Below are positions 7,909 to 14,786 of a stretch of DNA of 24,943 nt, in pieces. The DNA lies in the NCBI GenBank assembly GCA_964427965.1, contig CAYRWK010000005.1:1-24943 (forward strand), in the 5' to 3' direction. This DNA comes from CAYRWK01 sp964427965. GTDB taxonomy: Bacteria; Patescibacteriota; WWE3; UBA101185; UBA10185. Made by a program: the position numbers and the translations under genes. The notes under the pieces were generated by a model. The model saw only the letters and a program-made list of their open reading frames with translations, did no database searches and was not told the DNA's origin. The first letter of the stretch is position 1, and each line of letters begins with the position of its first letter.

Positions 7909-8580
7909 ATGCGTATTTTGGTGATTGACGATGATCGTGAGTTTGCCCGTACTCTAAAAGATGCTTTATTAGAAAGTTACTTGGTGGATCTGGCTTTTAC
8001 CGGATCAGAAGGTGCCTATTTATCCCAAGTTAATTGTTACGATGTGATCATATTGGATTTAAATCTTCCTGATATGGATGGTGTAGAAGTGTGTCGGTTG
8101 ATCCGAAGTTCCAATGTTCAAACCCCCATAATTATGCTAACAGGAAGTGAGGAGTTAAACTCCAAAGTGTGTTCGTTGGATAACGGAGCCGATGATTATT
8201 TAACAAAACCATTTGCCTATACAGAGCTTACTGCAAGACTTCGTGCCTTACTAAGAAGAAGTGCCGGTTTAAACCGCGAGCCTGTTTTGTGTTGCCGTGA
8301 TATTACTCTAGATCCGGTAGAGCGTGTTGTTATAAGAGGTGCAAAACAATTAGCTCTAAGAAAAAAGGAATACGATATTTTGGAATACCTACTTCGTTGT
8401 AAAGGGAGGGTTATTTCTAAAGAGGAGTTATTAGAGCATGTCTGGGAGGATGGTATTTATATGTCTTCAAATACTTTGGAGGTACATATATCAAGTCTTA
8501 GGAAAAAAGTTAATTCCAGATCAAAAGAGCCTTTGATAAAAACTATTTACGGATTAGGTTACAAACTTGTAGCTTTTTGA
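7909..8580 (+). CDS. OmpR/PhoB-family response regulator
   Basis: The product is 223 aa, a standard two-domain regulator. The receiver domain (about 1-115) has the acidic cluster D7-D8-D9, phospho-acceptor D50 (ILDLNLPDMDG), switch T78 and K100 (TKPF). The C-terminal winged helix (about 128-221) has the OmpR pattern, ending with SSLRKK and IKTIYGLGYK. It should bind DNA as a phosphorylation-dependent dimer. No histidine kinase gene lies in the window, so it is an orphan here. The prenyltransferase gene begins within about 25 nt of its stop and is probably co-transcribed, hinting at control of envelope glycan synthesis. There is no Shine-Dalgarno before the ATG. Confidence 0.95.
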   Translation: MRILVIDDDREFARTLKDALLESYLVDLAFTGSEGAYLSQVNCYDVIILDLNLPDMDGVEVCRLIRSSNVQTPIIMLTGSEELNSKVCSLDNGADDYLTKPFAYTELTARLRALLRRSAGLNREPVLCCRDITLDPVERVVIRGAKQLALRKKEYDILEYLLRCKGRVISKEELLEHVWEDGIYMSSNTLEVHISSLRKKVNSRSKEPLIKTIYGLGYKLVAF

Positions 8581-8602
8581 TTTGCCAAGTAGAATTAGAA
8601 AA

Positions 8603-9559
8603 ATGTTCAATTTAGTCTACCAAATCATTAGAACAATGCGTCCCAGACAATGGTTGAAAAACCTTAGTATTTTTGCGGCCGCAACATTTTCGGGCAGACT
8701 TTTTATGCCGACAGTTTTTGATTCCTCTCTAAAAGCTTTTTTTGCGTTTTGTTTAATCTCGTCCGGGGCTTATTTAATAAACGACATTATCGATGCTCCA
8801 AAAGATCGAGCTCACCCAATAAAAAAGAATAGACCCATTGCTTCGGGTAAGCTTAAAGAAGGCGTGGCTTGGGTAGTTGCGCTGTTTCTTATCCTAAGCG
8901 CTATTTTATTTTCAACCTTTTTTATAGGTACGTTTTTTACCTTCGCCATAATTTTTTACATTATTATTCAGTTAATTTATTCAACCTATTTGAGAAACAT
9001 TATTATCTTGGATTCATTAACGGTTGCGAGCGGGTTTGTTATTAGAGTTTTTGCGGGAGGTTTTGCTTCAAATACGTCTTTATCTTCTTGGCTTGCCCTT
9101 GCAACTATTGGTTTGTCTTTGCTTATAGCTTTTGGTAAGAGAAGATCAGAAAAAACAATTTTGGCCAAACACATGGTGGGAGAAGAGGCAGCAACTAGAA
9201 AATCTTTACGTCATTATCCCGATGCATTGTTGGATAGTATGATTTCAATGTCTTCTACCTTTGCAATTATGTCCTATGCACTTTTTGCGTTTCAATCTTT
9301 CCCCCAATCAACTAATGATGCTATAAGCTCACTTTTACCATCAATTTTACGCAACCCAAAATGGATGATGTTAACTATACCTATTGTTATTTATGGTGTC
9401 GCCAGATATTTATTTGTTATTTACGAACGCCAAGACGCGGAATCTCCGGAAAGAGTTTTGTTGTCCGATAAGCCTCTTTTGCTATCGGTAGTTATATGGG
9501 GAATCTCTGTTTTGTTAATCATCTACCTACTGCCTGCTATCGGCGTTCTTCAGCTTTAA
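8603..9559 (+). CDS. UbiA-family prenyltransferase, decaprenyl-phosphate phosphoribosyltransferase-like
   Basis: The product is 318 aa with about eight or nine membrane helices. The prenyl-diphosphate site is N60-D-x-x-D64-x3-D68-R, followed by HPIKKNRPIASG. This wording, with the early RPRQWLKN and later FGKRRSEK, matches the 5-phosphoribosyl-1-pyrophosphate:polyprenyl-phosphate transferases (mycobacterial Rv3806c type) rather than quinone-making UbiA. Such enzymes make polyprenyl-phospho-ribose, a precursor of lipid-linked pentose donors. The frame can be extended to TTG at 8582, but ATG 8603 or ATG 8636 (at MRPRQW) are better starts; none has a clear ribosome-binding site. The 3' end overlaps the convergent GT4 gene by 23 nt. 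The epimerisation enzymes (DprE1/DprE2) are not in the window. Confidence 0.82.
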   Translation: MFNLVYQIIRTMRPRQWLKNLSIFAAATFSGRLFMPTVFDSSLKAFFAFCLISSGAYLINDIIDAPKDRAHPIKKNRPIASGKLKEGVAWVVALFLILSAILFSTFFIGTFFTFAIIFYIIIQLIYSTYLRNIIILDSLTVASGFVIRVFAGGFASNTSLSSWLALATIGLSLLIAFGKRRSEKTILAKHMVGEEAATRKSLRHYPDALLDSMISMSSTFAIMSYALFAFQSFPQSTNDAISSLLPSILRNPKWMMLTIPIVIYGVARYLFVIYERQDAESPERVLLSDKPLLLSVVIWGISVLLIIYLLPAIGVLQL

Positions 9560-10682
9560 GTTTCATCAACTCTTTATAGGTTTCGACCATTTTTTTGGTG
9601 GTGTTTTGAATGCTAAAATTTAAAGCCCACTCCTGCTCTATCTTTGCCAGACCTTTATCCGGATTTTCACAAATTTCTTGTATTTTTGAAGAAAAGTGCT
9701 TGATGTCAAAATCGGTGGTCAGTCCAAACTCTTTGGGTAGCCATTCTTGAGTTGTTTTTGACCCCACGGCGGCAACTGGGATTCCTGCATGGAGTGCTTC
9801 AAGTAAATTTAAGCCTTGGGTCTCGTTTAGCGCTGAAAATACAAATACATCGGTGGCTCTGAGATAGTAGGGTACCTTTTCGTGTGGAATTTTACCTGCA
9901 AACAATACTCTTGAATCTATACCCAAATCAGAAGCTAGTTTTTTTAAGTTTTCCTCCTCAGGTCCCGATCCTAAAATTACAAAAAAATAGTCGGCTGGAA
10001 GTTTAGCAAAACTCTCGAGAGCAAAATCAATATTTTTTTCTTCCGATAATCTTGAAACACTAAGTAATATCTTACTTTTTAAAGGTAACCTAAGCTTTTC
10101 TCTCACTTTACGTTTGGATTTTTTAACCTCTCTTGGAAAACAAATGCCTGTTGGAATTGTTACGGTTTTAGTATCCGGATATTTTTCTTTAAGTTCCTGT
10201 TGAACATATTTGGAAGGAGCAATTACTAAATCAACCTCTTGCATGGTTTTTTCAACACTGGCTTTAACAATATCTCTAGAAATTATTTTTGGTAAAAATT
10301 TAAAAAAGTTTTCAGCGTACTCATCGTGTTTTGTATGATAAGTTAGAACAAAAGGAGCTTTATTTATTTGGGCATACTTTTTACCAAACCATGAGATATG
10401 AAACGGGTGTTGAGCGTGCACGATATCAAATTTTTGCTTTGTTAATAGCTTAAAAATCTTTGGGGTTAGGGGAATAATTGGAATCGGGTAGTCTTTTGAT
10501 AATGCGTTTAGTAAAGAAGGATACCTTATTACATCCCTTGATCTTTTTGCCCCGGTTACATCCGGTGCTAAGATTGTTACCTTATGACCCATCTTTTTTA
10601 GGGTTTGATAGTAACTTTCAACACTTACTGCTACTCCGTTTACTGAGGGCAGGTATGTACCTGTGATAATCAATATATTCAT
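9537..10682 (-). CDS. GT4-family glycosyltransferase
   Basis: The product is 381 aa with a GT-B fold. The N-terminal domain begins with the GT4 pattern NILIITGTYLPSVNGVAVSV. The C-terminal donor-binding domain has SRLSEEKN, the ILGSGPEE strand-loop and the E-x7-E region ALNETQGLNLLEALHAG. It resembles the MgtA/PimB-like group of diacylglycerol or phosphatidylinositol glycosyltransferases, which make membrane glycolipids; the acceptor cannot be fixed from sequence. There is no Shine-Dalgarno. A TATAAT box 21 nt upstream gives a leader of about 15 nt. It is downstream of two membrane-protein genes on the same strand and convergent with the UbiA gene. Confidence 0.88.
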   Translation of the reverse strand: MNILIITGTYLPSVNGVAVSVESYYQTLKKMGHKVTILAPDVTGAKRSRDVIRYPSLLNALSKDYPIPIIPLTPKIFKLLTKQKFDIVHAQHPFHISWFGKKYAQINKAPFVLTYHTKHDEYAENFFKFLPKIISRDIVKASVEKTMQEVDLVIAPSKYVQQELKEKYPDTKTVTIPTGICFPREVKKSKRKVREKLRLPLKSKILLSVSRLSEEKNIDFALESFAKLPADYFFVILGSGPEEENLKKLASDLGIDSRVLFAGKIPHEKVPYYLRATDVFVFSALNETQGLNLLEALHAGIPVAAVGSKTTQEWLPKEFGLTTDFDIKHFSSKIQEICENPDKGLAKIEQEWALNFSIQNTTKKMVETYKELMKLKAEERR

Positions 10683-10703
10683 GTTTTTTGTGAACCATAC
10701 ACT

Positions 10704-10709
10704 ATTATA
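10704..10709 (-). promoter_or_regulatory. Consensus -10 of the GT4 gene
   Basis: A perfect TATAAT on the minus strand lies 21 nt before the ATG at 10682. No -35 match is seen at 16-18 nt. Unlike the other unit-heading genes, this predicts a leader of about 15 nt, which has no ribosome-binding site. Confidence 0.55.
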
Positions 10710-10747
10710 TCTGAAAATCGTTCTTAAGGATTTGTTGGGCTGTCCTG

Positions 10748-10993
10748 TTACTTAGTTTTTGAGGTTGATTGGGTTGTTTGGGTGGTTTCATTTATTACAC
10801 TTTGTGTAGAAGACACACTTGGCTCTTCAGTTATATTGCGGATAGTTGATGCCGGAAGTACGTTTTTTCTAATTTCTTGAGTTTGATTTTTAACTCTCAT
10901 CCAACCCAGGGAACTTATAGGTAACATTAATATGCCAAAAAGCATAACAAGCATTAAAGAATCCATGGTTAATTTAAATAGTCTTTTACTCAT
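10748..10993 (-). CDS. Small single-TM protein with Ser/Thr-rich tail
   Basis: The predicted product is 81 aa: a basic N-terminus, one membrane helix (about residues 9-30) and a C-terminal tail of about 45 residues dominated by Ser, Thr and Gln. The tail is probably outside the cell and could carry O-glycans, although that is conjecture. The ATG at 10993 overlaps the stop of the upstream gene by 8 nt and has GGAG at a 6-nt spacing, so translational coupling is likely. An in-frame TTG at 11005 would add four residues but lacks support. I recognise no family. Confidence 0.6.
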   Translation of the reverse strand: MSKRLFKLTMDSLMLVMLFGILMLPISSLGWMRVKNQTQEIRKNVLPASTIRNITEEPSVSSTQSVINETTQTTQSTSKTK

Positions 10994-11549
10994 CTGTTTC
11001 TCCAAAGTTTATGATCACCTCTTCTTGAGTAGCGGGTTTAGTTGCTCTCACCGCCAGTTCGTTTTCAACATCAAAGATTAACACTAAGGTAGAAATAAGG
11101 GTTGTACCAAAAGCAATCCAAAAAACAGCCGGGTAAATTAGTTTAAACAGACACAAAACGCCTGAGGAAAACATTAATAAATAAAGATATGAAAGCCAAA
11201 TGCTTCCTTGAGAATATAGATCGTAAGAACTTTGAATGAAGGATGAAAGCCTTAAAGAGAAAAGTTTGGCTGTGACATGAGGAGCAATGTGAGTTTCATG
11301 AAAGGCCAAAGATTTTATTAAAATATATGCCAACCCTAAAGCTACTACTAAAATCATAAAAAACACAGAGTATGAATTAATAAAAATATAGTCTCCGGTT
11401 GAGTTGTATATAAAACCCTGTGGCCCTAAAGTGAATGGGACTTTAAAGTAGTTGGCAACAAGAAACACCGACACCACCCTGGTGCAGATTAAAAGTACGG
11501 CAGGTACAATTGATTGGTCGATTAACTTTACTAGTATTTTAGAAAACAT
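10986..11549 (-). CDS. Multi-pass membrane protein of unknown function
   Basis: The predicted product is 187 aa. About four membrane helices are visible (around residues 12-33, 58-80, 117-137 and 141-160). A His-containing loop (HETHIAPHVTAKL, about 87-99) lies between the second and third, and the C-terminal tail is acidic and probably cytoplasmic. No known catalytic motif is recognised. The downstream small gene overlaps its stop by 8 nt, so the two are likely made together and may interact. The start codon is 26 nt from the divergent ligase gene. An extended -10-like TGGTAACAG on the minus strand (11565-11557) ends 7 nt before the ATG. Confidence 0.7.
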   Translation of the reverse strand: MFSKILVKLIDQSIVPAVLLICTRVVSVFLVANYFKVPFTLGPQGFIYNSTGDYIFINSYSVFFMILVVALGLAYILIKSLAFHETHIAPHVTAKLFSLRLSSFIQSSYDLYSQGSIWLSYLYLLMFSSGVLCLFKLIYPAVFWIAFGTTLISTLVLIFDVENELAVRATKPATQEEVIINFGETDE

Positions 11550-11556
11550 GGCAGAG

Positions 11557-11566
11557 CTGTTACCAT
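11557..11566. promoter_or_regulatory. Overlapping divergent extended -10 elements
   Basis: On the plus strand TGTTACCAT (11558-11566) ends 9 nt before the ATG at 11576. On the minus strand TGGTAACAG (11565-11557) ends 7 nt before the ATG at 11549. The two boxes occupy the same ten base pairs, so RNA polymerase could probably serve only one direction at a time. The plus-strand hexamer TACCAT and minus-strand TAACAG are imperfect -10 matches. Confidence 0.45.
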
Positions 11567-11575
11567 GATAGTACT

Positions 11576-12853
11576 ATGAACAACGTTGCGTCAATCAAGA
11601 GGTTTTTAGATTTTGGTATGAAGTGGGTTTTGTACTTGTTGCTGTTTATCACGCCCTTAGTATTTGTAACCAACACTAACGAGTTGTACGAGTTTCCAAA
11701 AACCTTTTTTATATACTTTTTGGGTGTTACTTTGGTTTTTTTGTTTTTATTAAGGCAAATTATTTTCCCGCAAGTACTAGTGTTTCCAAATAAATTTATT
11801 ATGCTTCTTCTTGCGTCTTTTATTGTATCTACTGCTCTTTCCAGCCATCTTTATACGTCCGTTTGGGGTTATTACACCAGATTTAACGGAGGCTTGGTTT
11901 CTGTTGGGGTTTTGTTTGGGGTTTATTTTGTGTGTCTAAACCTCGATCTTCCAAAGTTGTCTACTAGTGTTGTTAAAACCTTGGCACTAACCCTTTTACC
12001 CATTAGTTTATATGCAATTTACCAATATTTTACCGGAGTGGTGCGTGCCTACTCTACCTTCGGTCAGCCAAATTGGCTCGCGGCCTATTTAGGGATGTTA
12101 TTACCTTTAACTTTATATCTTGCTGTAACTTTTAGTCCGTCTATAAAACCTGAGAAAATATTTTGGTGGGTTTCTTTTATAGCCGGGTTTTTTGCTGTGG
12201 TGTTTACGTTTTCTTTGTCGGGTTTATTAGGAAGTGTTGTAGGTCTTGTAGTTTTTGCTTTTGCCAATAGGGAAGTATTTATAAATAATTTTAAAAAAGT
12301 GTTGCCGCTTGGGATAGTGTTGGTGGTAGTTGCAGGAGTGGTAGGCTATGGTGTTTTTGGATCTAGGCTTAATGATGTGTGGGTAGATGTGTCAAAGATG
12401 CTTGACTCTCAGTCAGATGATCGAGAAAATTCCACCTCTCCGTATGCGCTATCAGATCCCGGTTTTATAAGAACGGGTTTATGGAAAGGTACAATGAGTT
12501 TAATAGTTTCTTCTCCAAAAGTTTTCATTTTTGGTACAGGGCCTGAAACTTTTCCCTATGTGTTCCAGCCATTTAGACCTTCTGAACTAAATTATTCATC
12601 TGAGTGGGATTTTATCTTTAACAAGCCTCATAACTACTTTTTGGAAATTTTTTCACAAAATGGGGTACTTGGGCTAATTATTTATTTGGCGGTGATTATT
12701 TGGTCTTTGCGTAGAAAAACGGTACTAGCCAGAAAAGCCTTTATCCCAAGTTTAGCGGTTTTGTATGTCACAAATATTTTTGGTTGGCCGTCCGCATGTG
12801 CGTCTTTGATGTTTTGGGTATTTTTAGCAATTTTAGGAAGAAAGAATGCTTAA
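11576..12853 (+). CDS. O-antigen ligase/polymerase (WaaL/Wzy-like) membrane protein
   Basis: The product is 425 aa with about eleven or twelve membrane helices. Family features are the loop STFGQPNWLAAYLGMLLP (about residues 160-180), the large extracellular loop with GTGPETFPYVFQPFRP, and the HNYFLEIFSQNGVLGLI segment that opens the last helices. Such proteins move lipid-linked glycans onto an acceptor or polymerise repeat units at the outer face of the membrane. Ligase and polymerase cannot be told apart by sequence alone. The following TPR gene overlaps by 8 nt; in many relatives a TPR region is the C-terminus of the same polypeptide. It is divergent from the 187-aa membrane protein with only 26 bp between starts. 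Confidence 0.85.
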   Translation: MNNVASIKRFLDFGMKWVLYLLLFITPLVFVTNTNELYEFPKTFFIYFLGVTLVFLFLLRQIIFPQVLVFPNKFIMLLLASFIVSTALSSHLYTSVWGYYTRFNGGLVSVGVLFGVYFVCLNLDLPKLSTSVVKTLALTLLPISLYAIYQYFTGVVRAYSTFGQPNWLAAYLGMLLPLTLYLAVTFSPSIKPEKIFWWVSFIAGFFAVVFTFSLSGLLGSVVGLVVFAFANREVFINNFKKVLPLGIVLVVVAGVVGYGVFGSRLNDVWVDVSKMLDSQSDDRENSTSPYALSDPGFIRTGLWKGTMSLIVSSPKVFIFGTGPETFPYVFQPFRPSELNYSSEWDFIFNKPHNYFLEIFSQNGVLGLIIYLAVIIWSLRRKTVLARKAFIPSLAVLYVTNIFGWPSACASLMFWVFLAILGRKNA

Positions 12854-13478
12854 CGCGCCTTTAGTAAAAAAAGTGCTCAAGTGGTTTGCGGGGATTGGTT
12901 TGGTAGCTGCGTACATATTATGCGTTAAACAATTCGCAACCATATATTCTGCTGATGTAGATTTTAAATTATCTCAGGAGTATTTAAACTCGGGTGATTT
13001 TATGACCGGTTTAAGTTATGCAAATAGTGCGGTTGAGAAAAATCCTAATGAACCTATGTATTTAAGAAACAGAGCTAAAGTGTATATTCTTGGTTCAAGT
13101 GGGTTAGATGCAGAGGCAAATTTTACTCTAAAAACTTTGGCACTTTCTGATTTGCAAAATGCCTATAAACTAAACCCTGAAAATCTCGCTACTATAAGAA
13201 ATGTTGTACCTTTGTACTACTTTTTAAGTGTGCAGGATTTAACAAAACCAGTTACAGCAGATAATTTGGATTATAAGTTTTTAGCGTATACCAAGGACTT
13301 TTTTATTCAAAACAAAAATATTTCACCTAACGATGTTGGTATTTATGTGTTAATGGCTAAGTACGAAAACAAACTTCAAATGCATGGTGAACTTACATCA
13401 AGTCTAGAAAAGATTAAACAACTTCGTCCCGACCTTTTAGAGTGGCACGAGTCTTTACAGTTTTATTGGGATAATTGA
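12846..13478 (+). CDS. Membrane-anchored TPR protein paired with the ligase
   Basis: The predicted product is 210 aa. One N-terminal membrane helix (about 12-32) is followed by a helical region with TPR-like repeats: an YLNSGDFMTGLSYANSAVEKNP unit at about 45-68 and a DLQNAYKLNPENL unit at about 100-118, then less regular helices. TPR domains bind partner proteins. It overlaps the ligase gene by 8 nt and AGGAAGAAAG stands just before the ATG, so its synthesis is coupled to the ligase. This suggests a split form of the ligase-TPR architecture. The 3' end overlaps the convergent PEGA gene by 16 nt. Confidence 0.75.
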   Translation: MLNAPLVKKVLKWFAGIGLVAAYILCVKQFATIYSADVDFKLSQEYLNSGDFMTGLSYANSAVEKNPNEPMYLRNRAKVYILGSSGLDAEANFTLKTLALSDLQNAYKLNPENLATIRNVVPLYYFLSVQDLTKPVTADNLDYKFLAYTKDFFIQNKNISPNDVGIYVLMAKYENKLQMHGELTSSLEKIKQLRPDLLEWHESLQFYWDN

Positions 13479-14635
13479 ACGTAGGTTTTTGAGACCCATC
13501 CTGAAATGGTTTCTGATACTTTGATTTTGATCCATTCAGGTTGTTCTTCTAGGACTGTATATACTTTTCCTACGTCAACTTTTGCAATTTCTTTACCTGT
13601 TAAGCCTGCAATATCTCTAACTCTTAGCCATCCAAGGCCGGTGTCTTTGATGGTTGCGGTTTTTGATCCGGTTATATAGGTACCTTTGGTAAATGTTTCG
13701 TATGTAGCTTTTGCTTGCTCAGAAAGACCTGCTCCGTCGGCTGTTTTGCCAAGGTAAAGACCTTTTTTAGCATCTTTAATTAGTTCGTATCCACTGGGGT
13801 TAACTATAGCTACGCCTTCTTTGGTGTACATATTGCCTTGGTAGTCTAAGAAGAAGTCAAAGATAGGTTCTTTATTAACACCAAGTTCGGCAACGTTTAT
13901 GCCTCTGGTTTTATTCCAGTAATATACGGCTTTAGCCCAATTTTCTAGGTCCGAAGTTACTACGCTGTTAGCGGAGCTTCCATCATATAAACTGGTTGAA
14001 CCTTCAAATGCGTTAACTTTTGCGGGTGTGGGTTGTGGGAAAAGTTTAACAGCTACATTTAGGTTATAACCTTTTTGAATTTTAATTCTTGCAGTTTGAT
14101 CCTCATATCCGGAAAGACTTACACGCAGGTCGTATTCTCCGGGTGTTAATGTGCTTGAGGAGTATGGTGTTTTACCCACTTCTGTATTGTCTATAAAAAC
14201 TCCTGCATCAACCGGTTCTGATGTTACGTTTAGTACGCTTTGAGAAGAGGCTTTTTCCATCCAAAAGTTTTGACCGGAAGAGAAGTTATCAGAGATAGCT
14301 AAATCTCTATTTAAAATAATATGTGTGTTTGGTAAAAAGCTTATCGTGGTTTCATATGTTCTGGAGGAGGTTTTTATTGTTACTTTGTTTTCTCCTGATT
14401 TTACTTCTTTTGCTTCAATTGGGGTGTTGCCTAAGAGTGTGTCGTTGACAAATACTTGAGCTTCTTCGTTAGTATTTGTTACTGTTAGTGCTGAGACACC
14501 TTTTAGTTTAAATAAGTTTTTTATGGTGCTTCCGCCAAAGTAGACTATTAGACCTACGCAGGCGATAGCTAAAATATATATTAAGTAAGAAGGGAATCTA
14601 TTGGTTTTTTGTGGTTGTGCTAATGACATTGGCAT
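13463..14635 (-). CDS. Membrane-anchored protein with two PEGA domains and a C-terminal SH3 domain
   Basis: The product is 390 aa. A membrane anchor (about residues 17-34) is followed by two PEGA-type beta domains: the first at about 48-110 (QVFVNDTLLGNTPIEAKEVKSG) and a clearer one at about 134-198 (VDAGVFIDNTEVGKTPYSS, TPGEYDLRVSLSGYED). A middle segment of unknown fold (about 215-310) comes next, then a bacterial SH3-like domain at about 325-388 (GWLRVRDIAG ... GWVSKTYVQLS). PEGA and SH3b domains usually sit outside the cell and bind envelope components, so an envelope-binding role is likely. An extended -10 TGATAAGTT ends exactly 6 nt before the ATG, supporting this start; a second in-frame ATG lies two codons on. 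Confidence 0.82.
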   Translation of the reverse strand: MPMSLAQPQKTNRFPSYLIYILAIACVGLIVYFGGSTIKNLFKLKGVSALTVTNTNEEAQVFVNDTLLGNTPIEAKEVKSGENKVTIKTSSRTYETTISFLPNTHIILNRDLAISDNFSSGQNFWMEKASSQSVLNVTSEPVDAGVFIDNTEVGKTPYSSSTLTPGEYDLRVSLSGYEDQTARIKIQKGYNLNVAVKLFPQPTPAKVNAFEGSTSLYDGSSANSVVTSDLENWAKAVYYWNKTRGINVAELGVNKEPIFDFFLDYQGNMYTKEGVAIVNPSGYELIKDAKKGLYLGKTADGAGLSEQAKATYETFTKGTYITGSKTATIKDTGLGWLRVRDIAGLTGKEIAKVDVGKVYTVLEEQPEWIKIKVSETISGWVSKTYVQLSQ

Positions 14636-14641
14636 GATACA

Positions 14642-14650
14642 AACTTATCA
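14642..14650 (-). promoter_or_regulatory. Extended -10 promoter of the PEGA-SH3 gene (leaderless)
   Basis: TGATAAGTT on the minus strand, followed by 6 nt (14641-14636) and the ATG at 14635. It sits back-to-back with the tRNA-Cys -10 at 14657-14665. Confidence 0.55.
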
Positions 14651-14656
14651 CCTAAA

Positions 14657-14665
14657 TGGTAGAAT
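14657..14665 (+). promoter_or_regulatory. Extended -10 promoter of tRNA-Cys
   Basis: TGGTAGAAT is a TGn extended -10. Transcription should start near 14672, leaving a 5' leader of about 28 nt to be removed by RNase P. Confidence 0.5.
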
Positions 14666-14699
14666 AGCAACATTGGTTGGCATGTTTGATGTATCTTAA

Positions 14700-14774
14700 G
14701 GTCCGGTAGCCAAGTGGTAAGGCGAGGGTCTGCAAAACCCTTATACGTGAGTTCGATTCTCACCCGGATCTCCA
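14700..14774 (+). tRNA. tRNA-Cys (anticodon GCA)
   Basis: The acceptor stem GGTCCGG (14700-14706) pairs with CCGGATC (14764-14770), with one G-U pair. The anticodon stem AGGGT/ACCCT encloses the loop CTGCAAA, anticodon GCA. The T arm GTGAG-TTCGATT-CTCAC is perfect. The discriminator is T73, as expected for Cys, and CCA is encoded (14772-14774). The D arm is short (GCC ... GGC). Six T follow directly, then the half-MFS gene starts 12 nt after CCA. Confidence 0.97.
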
Positions 14775-14786
14775 TTTTTTACTGAT

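Noticed and set aside
8582..8602. TTG start for the UbiA gene
   Set aside because: ATG 8603 or 8636 gives a normal family N-terminus, and no ribosome-binding site supports the TTG.
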